A DNA stretch of 64,000 nt from Nymphaea colorata (GCF_008831285.2 NC_045145.1:15082040-15146039); one strand, 5' to 3'; shown: positions 48,332 to 61,424, counted from the first letter of the stretch. The notes: generated by a model from the letters alone, not told the origin. Made by a program: numbers and translations.

Positions 48332-49420
48332 CAACAAAAAAACAGGCTCATTCTTTTTAAATAAAAGAATGTTTCTCTTCTCGTTCTCTACCGTCTTCAT
48401 TTCCCTTTCCAAATAAATATTTTTAAATTAATCTTTTGTTACGAGAAACACAACTTTTCATCGAAGAAAATGAGTGAAAAGTACTGAGCATTAAACGCTC
48501 TCATGATTATGGTTATCTGCTATCATTAACTTCAATTGCAACATACAATAATTAATTTTACCTTTCACTTTCATGACTACTTTTTTTCAGCCCACATTCC
48601 TTCCATTTAAGGTCTTTTAACTTCTTTTACCCATTTGACCAAACATAGTATTTTTACGGATTTGAATTTACATATCGTTATGGATTCATTCATTTTAGTT
48701 TAATTACTTATTTGTTTATTTTATGCAAGGAAAAAAGTACCCTTAAAACAACTCATCATGTTACTTCTCCTGCTTTAATTTATTCAATATTGTGTTTCCT
48801 ACTAGCCTTCTATTTTTCCAAATCACATAGAATTAACTGATACATAATATCTAATTATTGGATTTTAAAAAATCCTGAAAACAAAATGTGTAAATCAGAT
48901 TTATAATTTTCTAAAATTAAAAATATTGTTAACTTTCATTTTATACTCATATCCTTCGACACTTTAAAGACATATTGACGAGATATAAGTTGAGGATAAC
49001 ACCATTATCTCTCCCAGTTCTGGAAAAACTTATTTTTATAAAAAAAAAAAGGTTTTTATCAACTCAAAAACTTGGTTTGCTTATTTGGGAACACATGTAA
49101 AACCTGGGTTTTTATAATTAACTTAAGGGGGTCAGATTTTTACTTTCTTTTACAAAATCAAGTTTTGTGAAATTGGATTTTCTTCAACGAGGGCATCCAA
49201 ATACTCCAAAAACTAGTTTTTGGGTGTCATCCAAAGCGATGACAGCTCTAAAATAACATCTCACAAGAGAATCAGGACTTCCAAAGCATTTCTTGGACAA
49301 GTGACCTTTCCTTTTCAACGGTACCAACACCATAATTAGGTTCATTCTTGTTCTGTCATTGTTATCGTTCAACGACAATAGAAAAAGGATGATGAGTACT
49401 TCTCATGCCCCCACTCTGCC

Positions 49421-49478
49421 CTATCCAACTCAATTTTTTAAAAAAATTACTATCCAACTCAATTTTTTAAAAAAATTA
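49421..49478. repeat. Exact tandem duplication, period 29 bp
   Basis: CTATCCAACTCAATTTTTTA followed by AAAAAATTA is repeated exactly at 49450, consistent with a recent slippage event. Confidence 0.9.
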
Positions 49479-52205
49479 TATTTCGGCTTATGTCAAAATT
49501 TTAAAACTATAATTCGACTTCTCTCATGAAAAATTTCTTGTTTCACTCTTGATAAGGGTCAGTTGCCTGAGACGCGATTTGAATTGACCGATTCAAGCCG
49601 ATTTTTCCAGCACATTGATGCAGCCATATACATTATGATCTTACAATGGTTTTGGTTCCCGATCGTGAAATTTCCGTCAAGTTTCAATGAAAAAACAGAT
49701 GGGTAGCTTCTTATATATGATTCATAAAACAAGGTTGCATTCTTTTTGGGGAATTCATTTATTTTCTTTCTAATGGCATCAACATCTGCTGCCCATGACA
49801 GTAATTGCATAAACCTAACAGCATGAATGCTTGATGGATATCCGCGTCTTGCTGCTTTAATTCTGATACTTTCAATCGGTTGGGATTAAAAATCTTTCGG
49901 TAGGGCCAGAAATATCCTACATCCTTCAAATTTCTCTCTAGTTTCACCTCCATCAAGAACAAGCATGACACGAGTAAAGGGCTTCAACAACTGCTTTAAA
50001 TACAATGGCGCATCTTCTGAGACTTCAGTGTCTATGGATATGGCAATTAACTTGTTGCGTGCGCTTCTCGCTGATTTTCGTAACAGTGCTGTCTTGATGC
50101 AAATGAAATAAATGCCAAAAAGAAAGAAAAAAAAAAATGAAGCAATCATCTGTTCCCTTGCCAACGAGAAAGTAATGAAAACTTTGTGAGTGCCTTTTAA
50201 ACGGGTTACCTCGCGAGATCGAGTAGTGCATGCAATAAATATGCACCAAAGGAAAAAATAAATAAATAACGGGGAATGAGGTATTTTAAGATTTTTGTTT
50301 ATAAAAGACTTATAATTTTTTCATATAATTTCTTTGTCCTCATAAAAGGGCTCCCTTTTTAATTAGTCGGGTTATTATACACCCTTGCGTACAATTTTTT
50401 GTTTTGATACACATAACCAGCATGCAGATAACCAGCATGAGTGTGTAATGACTAAAATATTCTCTTTAAAGTGAAAAAGGAAGATTTTTGAAAATGATAA
50501 AATGAAAATTATGAAAATATTAAAAGACAAAAACGTACGAAGCTTTAAAAACATTTCTAAAATGCCACGGCCTCCTTTCTTTTCTGTTGGTGCATATTTG
50601 TTGGTGTGCACACAACTCAATCTCGTTTTGTAAGCGCATATTTGATATTTGTTGTTGTGCATGCAACTCAATCTCTCTTTTTGTAAGCGCCTGAATATTA
50701 AAACAAAAAGGGTACAGTTAAGTTGGAAGACTTTATATGAAAGAACCACCTAAGTTGGCTGCCTGTTTTGTAAAACTTTTGATCATCAACAGTAAGAGAA
50801 AATAATTTCAACTTTTTCATGTAATCTAGCGATATACTTGGACGCACGTGGCATATAATTCGTTAATTTCTTGTTCAGCTGACCTGTACCGACTCGTGAA
50901 ATTTCGAACTTGGAAGTATTTTGCAAAATGCATGTCTTCAGTATTTCAAAAAAGCTAATTTTTCATCAATCTATTTGATGATAAAAACTTCATTCTTTTA
51001 GATTGAGGAGGATAGATTGGGATAACATATCCTTGGGCGGTTAATTTATTTTAGCCGTTTATAATAACCAACATGAATTTGAATGTCAATGTATTTAGCT
51101 GATCTACATTTTATTCTTTAATCATCTTCAACTTGGAGGGGGATGCACCAACTAATTATAAGTAAATGTCCATATAAAACATCAACCAGCTGATGACAAA
51201 TGGAACTGGACAAAGTAAAAGAAATTCTGTCCCCAAAGCATACATTCGCAAAAACTGGTCATCCTTTGGAGAGAAACAGCCAACAACATAGATCGATCTA
51301 CAGTGAATTATCTCAAGCCAGACTCCGGAAACAGATGCAGTGTTATGCGTCTTCAGAAGAGGCCCGACCATTTTTTCCGTGGATCATATGGAGACGATAA
51401 TCCAATTAGGCGTCAAACAATTGATTCTGCTTTTAGGTCTATGGCATAAAAGCTTTAATTTCTAAGTGTGGCCTGTGATTATCCAACAGCCAACAAAAAG
51501 AAAGAACTAGTGTTGTAAAACTCGAATCATGAATGGAGTCGGTAGAGCAGCCGCCCCTGCGGTCATTAATTGATATAAAGAGATTAATAAAAATTTAAAA
51601 AGTAAAATAACCAAGGATAGAATCACGGAAAAGTGACCGGTTATCCGTGAAACATGCGATATAAGATCCTTTGTAGTGCAAAAACAGTTTTATATATATT
51701 CGTAGTGCAAAATATCTCCAAGATTAGGTGTGTTCCACCTATTATTTAAATATTTGTTACTACCACCAAGTTTTGCACCGACGGCCATTCCGCCCAGCAG
51801 GGTTTATATGAGAATTGCAAAGAGAAATTAAGTAGAGCTGCCGGTCCTTATATAGTTGCCTCTTGTATTAAAAAAATGCGTATTCTCATACAGCAAACAG
51901 ACATTCATGAAGCAGACGAAAGTAGGTGAACAGTGAAGAACCCATAAGACCAGGGGTCCATCGGCCGCGGGTCCACACGATATCTGCCCTAAATGTAAGG
52001 GAATTTGTCTCCATAAATGGCTTCTAGCCGCTACATCTCTCCTAACATGCAGCCATGCTGCGTTCGATATATATTAAATTGTGGCCTGTGGTTGAGTTAG
52101 AAAGTTCTAAGAGGGCGCAGACTAAGATACACTCGGGTCCAGTTAGGTCAACCTGGGTATTGACCCCAAGATCCAAGTAGTTATTGTATTTAAAACCGCA
52201 GGTCC

Positions 52206-52227
52206 GTGTGAGCAACTGCCCACATCT
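52206..52227 (-). repeat. Dispersed repeat, copy B (opposite orientation)
   Basis: The reverse complement matches 45527-45548 at 20 of 22 positions. Adjacent CTAGCTCTGCCACT resembles the edge of the same repeat family. Confidence 0.55.
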
Positions 52228-52534
52228 AGCTCTGCCACTAATTATGCACAATAATTTATATGTCAAATATTGTTCAAATGCCAAGTCAAGTACTTGATAA
52301 GGAAGATATCCCGAAGTGATCGAAAGTTTGGGTTCAAGACTGTTTCTGAAGCCTGGTGGGGAGTAGTATATCGATCAACTAAAATATCGTAAATCCACTG
52401 TTTGCAGTCAGTCAAGAGAAGTAACATTCACAAAAATCAATTAATTGACAGGAAATGTAATGAAAAACAACTGTCAGATGTGCGTTCGGGGTTCAACCCT
52501 CATTGTCCTTACTTTTGAGGCATGCAGATCCAAA

Positions 52535-52536
<2 letters not shown>

Positions 52537-52626
<90 letters not shown>
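52537..52626. repeat. (TA)n(GA)n compound microsatellite, 90 bp
   Basis: A TA run of about 56 bp followed by a GA run of about 34 bp, the longest simple repeat in the window. The TA part is self-complementary and can extrude as a hairpin. Confidence 0.97.
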
Positions 52627-52628
<2 letters not shown>

Positions 52629-55600
52629 AGTACTCTGACTACCACATGTAGCCAGAAGGTGGCAAGGAAAAAAAATATGTACTTACCAGTACTCTGTAGA
52701 TCAAAGGCCTTGTTGATTTCATGGGGGACTCACACGATGAGTGATGAACGCATCCAGGTTCAGTTCCTGCCCGCGCAATACACGATGTAAAATTTAACCG
52801 CTCTTATATCAACATTCTTTATATATCATTTGGATTTTGCTCGAGCCAATCCACATTCATTTGTGGAAGAACAAATGGAGAGAGACAGGAACTGAAATCA
52901 GCTCCAGATGACTTTTCCACATTTTATGATGCTAAAAAGTGTCCAAAATTATGCATTTTCAAAAGTTAAAAATCACAGCCAATCAGTTGCCGTCGTGGAA
53001 TACATCATTTGGAACAGTTTTTACCATTGCAAAATGTTTGAAACAAAAAATACTGCAATGAATTTTGTCTAGCTGATTTCAGCTCTTCTAGGCTGATACT
53101 AAATATAAATATAGGTTGGCGACTTGGCGCAGGCCCATGACTCATTGCCCAGACCTATTGTTTTTATCAGCATTAAGTTGGACACTGATCTGCAAATCAT
53201 TATCACATAATCCAAGTTTTGGGGTTGAAACAAGTGTCTGGAATTCACGATCACAAGTGAGTTAAGAAGAATTTGGATTTTTTCTTGGACTCTGGAAGAA
53301 GGTTTGAGTGAAAATTATGAAAAAAACTTTTCATGATTTGGTCGTCATGAGAACAATTTTTCAGGCAAGCAAACAGGCCCTTGAGATGAAAGAGGACAAA
53401 CGTCCGGTAACCATCTGTAACTCCTCGATGTAATGTGGTGCAAGTCGGATTAACCTTTGCTAGCTAGTCGAGGGACGAAAGGACCAAAAGAAAAACAACA
53501 GCGTAAGATCTTTCCTTTCTCGAATTTTCTCAGGTTAAATCTTTTCCCGATAATCCGTGATGCGCCGTGGCTACTAGCTCCCATTTCAACTTGAAATCGG
53601 AAATCGTTTATTTATTAAAGTACAGCAGGTAGTTGAAAAAAACGTAAATTCTTATTTTTTTTCTTTTCATTACGATAGGCTGGCCGAAGGTTTGGGAAAC
53701 CTTGGACACCACGCGGGCCAAATAAGCTTGAAAAAGTCCATCATGCTTTTTATTCGCTCTTCTCAGGATAAAAAAAAATCTAGATATAGATTCATACAGT
53801 TCTAGCAGGCGCAAAGTAGCTCTTTTTTTTAACTAGTGAGAAAAGATACCAACTTAAGCAATTTGAAAATATCCAGAAACAATGGGAATAACATGATCAA
53901 CACCACCAGATCCATATCGTTAACGTGGATTGATTTGGGTTGGATACTGGACTACTTTTTGGAGACAAAGTGGCCGAGACCCATAATGTTGGGTCAGGAC
54001 TTTTTCCGGGTTCTAATATTTGAGAAAGGGGCTACTGAATCTTCAGCAGATCTAGTTACAAGTATTTGAAGCCAATCGGACACATTTGCTGATGAACTGA
54101 ATAAATTTTCAACCTTATCTTTAACATCTTCAACATATTAATTGGGGTAACCTTAATAATGTTGGGGTCTTCAATTTCTTTGAAAATAAATTTTGCGAAT
54201 GAATAAAAAAGAGGAAAACAAAGAAGAACTTAGTTATTTAGCAATAGGGATGGATAATTTGTATGTGTCTCATTAATCTACCAAAAAAATTAGGACAGTT
54301 TATAAAACGCTAGAACAATTGTCCTATAAACCTGCTCCATTTGTTGGGGCAGATTCATAGAACATTTATAATTTATTTTTAATGCCAAATGACTAAATTT
54401 CTATATATGTATATATATATTAGCCACTTTTGAGCCTCTCTCCACTTTTGCAGCTTTTACAAGCAGCCACAACCCATTCAGCACCAAAAACTTTTAGGGG
54501 GCTTGCCGCTCGGTTATATCGGCTGACACCTTGTTTCAAAGACCTCTTTTAACTGTGAGTACACATTTTTTAGTACTCGGGTTTATAAGCATTAAACTTG
54601 CATTATCATGATAATGTCTTTGCCAATCCGAGGGCGATTTGCATGAGGAAAGATGGTGCCTGTTATTAAATAATTGCAAAATACTTCTTAAATTAAACAA
54701 GCATTCTCTCAACGTAGACGACCAATATTGATATGCCAACTAAATCAAATTTATTAAAGAAAAAGAAAAAATTACAAATCAACGTCCAACTTATCGCTTT
54801 CCACAAACTACCCCTTAACTTTTCATTAACACTCTCAACCCTAGTTGCAAGATTGTAAGACGTGTATGCCTCATGCCAAAAAATGCGTTTCGAGGCATTT
54901 TTTTTTTAAAACGCTTCGAAACACAAGGGTGAAGCTCAAGTGTTCGTAAATTATACGCTTCACTAGGTTGAGGCGTACGCTTCAACCCAAGGTAAAGCAT
55001 ACGCCTCAAGGACAAAGACATTTTTTATGGTTTAAAATCGAAAATTAACAAAAAAAAGCTAAAAAATGGCACTGTTACGGTGAACCCATTGGTATTGTAC
55101 CATTTCCCTCTTTTTCATCCATTGCGAAGCTTAGAACTGTTGTTGCTGGTGGTGGAGCCACCACTGAAATAAACTCTGCCACCACTGCTGGAAGGTCCCT
55201 TTCTAGATCTTCTCAATCGGTCTTGCCACTCAATCTCTCATTGTCACTCTTTGTGTGTGAGAGGGCCGCCGGCCCTCTCCCTCTCGCTCAATCTCTACAA
55301 AGTGAGGGAGAGTCGGCCATAGAGGAAAATGGGCAGAAAGCAGCTGGCCGACCATCACAACACTTATTAATTTTTAAGAATGGCCCAAAAGGTGAATTAA
55401 TAAAGTGTTGATACGAACTATGAAGATTAGGAAATTAATTGGAAACTGATTACTTTTTTATAGAGTTTCACAGGTGCGAAAAGCCCAGCCTTGTATTCTC
55501 TTTTGCACTTGTTCCGTTCCTTGCCATCAATTTGTTTCAATTATCAACATTGTGACGTATATGCATTAACAATTAATCAATGTTTGAAATTTATACTATG

Positions 55601-57961
55601 CAAAGAATTGACTTTATCAATCTTAAGGAAAGGCAATATATTCTCAAGTTGGTTTATTTTTAGTGTCATGTACATTACTAGCATATAATGCATATAGAAT
55701 TAACAAGTAATTGTTATTATCACATTTTAATTGACATTATTGCTGTCATCAAGATTGTCCAGAGATACATGGCCAAAGATGCATGCTCAAATGAATGAAA
55801 AGTTAAGATATCTCTGTTGACACTGTGGGCAGTGTGTCATGGATTTTTGCGTCTGCACACCTCCTCTTAGCACGTCATCCACTCGCATATGATATGATGT
55901 TGCCTAGAGTCTGTTTTTTTAAACATTTTTACTGAACTTTGCCGATCTATGTAGAAAAGAGCCTTCATCCGGAAAGGTTTCCCCGGTACGAGCTTCATAT
56001 CGATCACCCAGTCGAAACAAGTTCAAACAGCACTGGACATAGATCTGAGCCTTCTCAATCTTTAAAAAGAGAAAATATGAAAATTCCATGTGCCCCAGAC
56101 CACACTTGGTTGTGTATCTCGTAGAATAATATCTCATAGAACAGTACATTTTTTAAAATATTTTTATTTCCCTTGGCCAATTTATGGATTTTCAGCTGAG
56201 ATTCAGGTCGGTGCTTGGTTTCATATCAAATTTCCTAATATAGACCCGGTCTCCAATTGAACCCGACTAGTTAATTGGACCAGTTTATTTCGCACAAAAT
56301 CTGGATCCTAAGTTAATAGATAAAAGTGGGGTTCGGTGATCGGACCCGACTCTTTGATATCACTATAAAGGTCTCAAGCATGTGCTTACAAAAACCCAAT
56401 AAAGGGCATGAAGGCTGAAGTCTCTAGCATTGGTTGCAGACCTTTTGTGGGTGAACGATTCAAAGATAATATCTGAACCTTTTCTTTGGTTTCCTATGAA
56501 GTTGAGAACAATTTCTTTATATTCTTACTTTGAAAATGGAAAGAAATCCCTTCGTGAGATTTGATAGCATTGGTGCGAATCCAAATCCTAATGCTTGCTT
56601 GAATACTTCAGGTAAATGAAGGTTATTGCACACAACATGCACTAAATAGGCAGATATTTGAAAATAAAGTCATTTCAAAGATCAATCATTTGCAAAGAAA
56701 AGTTGACGTCTTTTGCTATGTTCCTCAGTATGTCATGCAGTACTAGTCCTCTTTATATTTTGGAAGTTGCCACCATTTAACTAATGACCTGTTAATCCGT
56801 TCATGGAATAGATGAAAACCCTTAAAACCAGTCTAAACATAGAGTGCGAAGCACTTCCTACGATCCCTGTCTTAGGGGAGGTAGTCCTTACCTAACTCAC
56901 CATCTTTTTCTGTTCTTTTCTTTTCTTTTTACTTTGATGGAATAAGGGATTTGCTTCTTTTCTTCAACTCATTTAGGTTAAGGGGTAAAATCCAAATTCA
57001 TAGTTTAGTCTAATTAATCTTAGGTGAAACTGCCGTTCTCTTGAGTCCTATGCACATAAAACCTAGGTCTACATGTTATATGAGAAATATACATATGATC
57101 TAGCCTAGTTCTACATTGAACCCACTCAGTTGACCCACTTGGTTTGCCCTATGTGGACTTCAGACTTAGGTTATATCCCTAGACCCTGGTTTAACCCAAG
57201 TCTTCCTTAAACCAAACGTAGGTCAGCTTGCTCTAGGTCTCCCAAACCTGGTCAAACCTATTTTCGTCAAACTAAGTGTGTCAAGTTTAAGTCTAGTTAA
57301 CCCTGGTCAAGTCCATCTTCAGTCAAACACTAGTGCGTGTTCTTATGAAACGTCTATTTTTGCTTGTTGTGAACTAAAATGAATTTTCTTCATGTTTTGA
57401 TCAAGTTTGAGACGTGTTAAAGTTTGGTTTTAGGTGGTGATTTTCAATTTTTTATATCTCAAGTTGATGCTTTAGTCTTGTCCTACATACATCAGCTGAG
57501 GTCTTGCACTCGACTGCCTTCAAGGTGAAGGTCTCGTGTCCCACATCTAAATTGCTTGTGAAGACCTAGTTAGTGCCGTTTTCCTCTGCCGAAATGACAC
57601 TCATATGTCGTCTTTAGGCAGTGTTCTTCTCTTGGGATCACCTTCAGAATTTCATCTTTATAAAAGTTGCAAGACTTTTAGCCTTCAAGGCCCTTGCTCC
57701 AGGATCCCAAGGCGTCACTCTTTCTTGGAGTCCTTGGCGGGACCGAGGACAATGGATGTGGTGCAACCTTTAGGATGAGGATAAGGAGGGAGGCGGAACA
57801 TGCATGGGTGCTTAGCTGTAGTTTAATGAAATATCAAGACATTTGAAGCACTGTATTGGTGTTAGTTCCCTTATGGATTTTGTTCAGGCTTGTCATCGGA
57901 ATTCTGCTATAATTGAGCTTACTGTTTCTCAGGCCATGAATTGACTATCTGATAATTGCAG

Positions 57962-58564
57962 GAGATGTGAATAGCGTCAGCTTTGGTTCAAGAAGAAATA
58001 TCCAAGACAATTCTCTTGCGCATGTTGCAAAATCCAATCTGAGTGGAAAGGTCCTACCTACTATCTCACAATGTCACTGTGGGTAAAGTATCTTCTTTCT
58101 CTTTTTCCCTTTCATTTTTTTTTTTTGAGGGGGGTTGAAGTTTCTGATTACCATAGATGTTATACATTTTGAGTTACTTTGTAATTCCCCCTCAAACATG
58201 GGGGACAGACAGAGCAAGTTTAATTGAATGTGTTTTACATGAGCAGGTTGGTTGTTGAGAAACAAGGGATGGTTGCTGCAGGGGCGCCTCTGAGACAAAA
58301 TACTAGAGTTCCCTCTGGAGAGGTTTGATCATCATCTCCTATTCTGGTCTTTTTTTCACTAAATTAGTGCAGTAGTTAATGGTGAAATCTGGGGCCATGT
58401 AAGACTGTAACAAGTTCATCTCTAAAATCACCTAGGGTGAAGAGGTGAATGAGCTGATTGCCTCGTCTTCCTCACCCGACGTTTCATCACCTTACTCGGA
58501 GCAATCGCCAACTTCCTTGTCGTTCTTTAATTCAATGCCTTGGCCCGATGTGATTGAGGAGAAG
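57962..58564 (+). CDS. Three phase-compatible exons of an unrecognised protein (partial)
   Basis: Proposed exons: 57962..58082, 58247..58322, 58436..58564. Acceptors are TTGCAG, GAGCAG and CCTAG; donors are GTAAAG, GTTTGA and GTAATC. Phases agree (exon 1 starts with two bases completing a codon, ends with two; exon 2 begins with one; exon 2/3 phase 0). The joined peptide of about 107 residues reads ...VNSVSFGSRRNIQDNS, then CHCGGLVVEKQGMV, then a serine-rich part with SSPDVSSPYSEQSPTSLSFF and an acidic end MPWPDVIEEK. I do not recognise the family. No start or stop exon was identified, so this is an internal part of a gene or a captured gene fragment. Using the alternative donor at 58051 puts a stop in exon 2, which supports the donor chosen here. 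Confidence 0.45.
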
Positions 58565-59967
58565 GTAATCTTGTATTACATTTAAACTGGTCTCTCTACT
58601 TGCTTTTATTTCCTCCAGCTCTTCTGTTTTTATCATCTCTTTCTCTATTCTTTCTTCCATGATCTCTCCGAGCTGTGCTTGTCTTTGGACCAAATTTGGT
58701 GATTTTCATGGTTGATTTCGTGGGTCAGTTGATTTAGTGGGTCGAAGTTAGACTTCTCTAATTTTTTAACAGGACATGTTAGAAACCACGTTTTTAAACC
58801 CAAAATACCCCACAGGACAGGACAGGACAGGACAGGACAGGACAGGTCAGGCCAACTTTAGGCTCGATCAAGTTAAGCAGGCATGGTCTTCAAAAGCTAA
58901 CAACGAGCACGGTTTTTGTTTTACCACCAAAATTTGAGCCTGTTTCTACAAAAGGGATTCAGGTTGGTGGCTGCGAGTGGTTCTGGAGCTGGTAGCTAGG
59001 CGAGTGGATCGCACAACATTAAAAACTTTTATATCTTTGGCAAATCGTGTAAGAAATGGAATCCTTGCATGACGCTATTTTGCATTCTCATCCGAGAGTC
59101 GAGACTAACTGGTGTTGCTGTTGTTGTTGCAACTTGCACCCTCCTCTCCCTCTAATATATTATTATAATTAGAAGCAACTAGCAACCGATCTTTTAGGCA
59201 AATAACAAGTTACTCTTCAGCTTTTCAGAGTTAATAAGTAGGTGGCTTGAATTTTTTGGAGAACAAGCTTCTGCTGGGGTTAAGTTAGGGTAAGTGGGCA
59301 ATGTCTAATTCCATTGGAAAGGATGGATATAAATTATAATTGGCTGCGGTTGTTTAACCTGAAGCCACATCTTGATAATGGAGTTTTGTGGCAAGACCTC
59401 AAGAGCTTGACAAATGCACAATGTGCAGAGCGCAGAGACTTGGGTTAAAAAGAAATTTCTTTAACGGTCCTTGCTCATATGTATAATGTCGAATCATCAT
59501 TCTTTTCCTTGTTTGAGAAGGAAAATAGTACTGGCCCTTTTTTTTTTTTTTTTTGCAACGCTGATTACATGCATGTGATTTCCAAGTTTGAATGCCTAGG
59601 ATTTAAAATTTATGTTTCTTCGATTTTAAAATATTATCTTATAAATCTTTGAAAATAATTGATTTAAGTTCCTTTGTCTTATGAAAACTCTTGCTTATAT
59701 AATAAGAAAAAAAATAATTTCTTTTTCTTAGAATATTCTGGTTATATGTTCGAGCCCCTAATGCATCACATATGTTCGGGTGCTCGGAATAGAGAATTGC
59801 CCCCTATAAGAACAAAGTGGGAAAACGAAGAGGCAAGTATCGGAACGGACTCCAAACACGAACCAAGGACTCTTATTCTCAATACTGTAAACTTGGGGAC
59901 CGTGTACAATTTCTGCATGATGGGTTCTCTTTCATAAGGTTTTCAAAACAACAAGATTTCACTATAT
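58565..59967. other. Noncoding stretch after the unrecognised exons
   Basis: 1.4 kb with the ACAGG minisatellite (separate entry), a poly-T run at about 59537-59554 and AT-rich filler. An acceptor-like TTTTTTAACAG at about 58770 could begin another exon, but the frame after it runs straight into the minisatellite and stops. Confidence 0.55.
58812..58851 (+). repeat. (ACAGG)n minisatellite, 7 exact units plus one variant
   Basis: Seven exact ACAGG units (58812-58846) followed by TCAGG. Pentamer arrays of this purity stand out from the dinucleotide repeats elsewhere in the window. Confidence 0.97.
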
Positions 59968-60125
59968 TGCAACAGAGTGGGGAGAGAGGGAGAAAGGAGG
60001 TGGGGAGAAAAACAGAGAGAGAGAGAGAGAGAGAACAGGGGATGGCGGGCGGAGCTCTGCCGGCCGTTGGAGAAGACTTCGGCGGTAAGCTCACCTGCTC
60101 CGTCTACATCACCTGCATAATCGCG
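59968..60125 (+). pseudogene. Truncated duplicate of the STP leader and first exon
   Basis: The GA-rich leader and the first coding exon of the sugar transporter at 61532 recur here, starting ATG at 60042. The first 29 nt of coding sequence match exactly; then the copy lacks 9 nt (one GCCGTTGGC unit), and continues with scattered substitutions through TCCGTCTACATCACCTGCAT. Similarity fades after about 60125; the frame ends at a stop at 60168-60170 and no exon 2 or 3 follows. One substitution creates GGTAAGC, a new donor-like site. It is a relic of a local 5' duplication, not a working transporter. Confidence 0.85.
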
Positions 60126-60170
60126 ATGTCGACTTTCTATGAGGACACGATCACCATAAGCAGGCGATAA

Positions 60171-61416
60171 AACAAAAAAAAAAAAAAGCGATACACGTCA
60201 AGTTGAGAACTGCGTGATAAGTCCTAACACTGACTTTCTATTGTTCGAATTTTTTTTTTTTTATAGTGTTGTCCGTACAATGGTTGCCGGCCGTGATTCA
60301 ACTCTCTCATAATAACAAATGATGCACTATGCGTGTGGGTTTACAGTTTTAACGTTCATTATTATATAATATTTAATAGTTGGTATTCATTCTTTTCCAT
60401 TCATTCATTGATTGACACCTTATATATATATATATTTATATATATATGCAAAATTACGAGATCAGGTATAAGGGTTTTACCATAATTTCAGCGATGTCGG
60501 ATGAGATCTAAACCCGATTTTTAAAATATAATTAGCAATGCAGATGGAGATGCTTGTTGATGGTTGAACATCGTATCGTCAATCTAACGCAGGGCCGTAG
60601 TACCTTAATGGTACAAAAGAAGAACCCCTACAAGGTCAAATGTGGAAATGACAAAATTATTTTTTTTATTAAAAAAAACAAAAACGCCCCTCTTTTAGAA
60701 CATGCAAAAATACTCTTTTCATTCATCCAAAATATGCCATATGCTTGTACGCCTTGTAAATTTGGTGAAGAGTTTGAATTTCTCCTTGAAATACTATTCT
60801 GGCTCTGCCACATCCCATTGAACGAAATAGGCCGATTGACCTGCATAGTGGGGGGTAGAAGGGGCATAAAATTTTGAAAAAAAAATGCAAATTTATTATA
60901 GATTTTAAAATTTTATGTTTACACCTGCAAAAATCTTGAAAAAAAATGTCTTCCAGCTTCATAAAATTTTTGAAAAATATTGTTTGGTTCCTCCAAGAAG
61001 AAAATCTTAGCTTTATTCCTTGTGATAGAAGTCGATTTGTCCTACTGTTCAATCGCATCACTAATAAATACTAACTCTAATATTTCACGTTAGCTCAATG
61101 TTTGAAATGTGCAGGTCAAATATTGGAACTGGAGTGTGATCAGAAATATCAAAAGGCATATTGCAGTAGACAGATTGTATGCAAAAAAAGACATAAGTAT
61201 CAAGTTGACTACGAATTAATACTTAATTTCTTATGGCATTCTTTCCGTAGGACTTGCAACATTTTATCGAAAGGTTGCATGCCATTAATTGGGAAAACTA
61301 AAAAAAAAAAAAAATCATGGGGATCCATTTGAAAGAGCTTAGGATTGGGGGATTTTTTTTCTCTTTTATATGAGTGCAAATAGAGAATTGAGCCTAGTCA
61401 AATAATATTTCGTGTC
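60171..61416. other. Spacer between STP relic and STP promoter
   Basis: 1.2 kb, AT-rich, with a TA-rich microsatellite at about 60420-60447, poly-A/T runs at 60171-60187, 60249-60262 and 61301-61313, and no supportable gene. The minus-strand frames at 60628-61061 are AT-rich and domainless. Confidence 0.6.
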
Positions 61417-61424
61417 TATATAAA
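61417..61424 (+). promoter_or_regulatory. TATA box of the STP gene
   Basis: TATATAAA, 115 bp before the ATG at 61532, with a GA-rich leader between. The relic copy upstream retains the GA-rich leader but no comparable TATA box is visible before it. Confidence 0.75.

Larger units (their letters stand above)
39454..57961. other. Gene-poor 18-kb intergenic region
   Basis: The longest stretch without a supportable gene. It contains several long microsatellites, a GC-rich island at 47994-48297, tandem duplications at 46041-46150 and 49421-49478, a hairpin MITE at 45109-45175 and a dispersed repeat pair at 45527 and 52206. Between 56900 and 57400 there are many CCTAGGTCT/CCTGGTCAA-like phrases of decayed-repeat character. 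Small frames at 43405-43749, 46662-47042, 49559-50164 and 51200-51400 were examined and not accepted as genes. Confidence 0.6.

Noticed and set aside
49559..50164. Three overlapping minus-strand frames that might be one frameshifted gene
   Set aside because: The translations do not join into a recognisable domain, and the frames overlap rather than follow one another; no splice sites support joining.
51200..51400. 66-codon plus-strand frame with protein-like composition
   Set aside because: Too short, unrecognised, and the antisense strand is equally open; no supporting exon.
51530..51570. tRNA A-box-like AGTCGGTAGAGCAGC
   Set aside because: No B box follows at the required distance and no cloverleaf can be drawn.
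58051..58082. Alternative donor at 58051 for the unrecognised gene
   Set aside because: It would place an in-frame stop at the start of the next exon; the GTAAAG donor at 58083 keeps the frame open.
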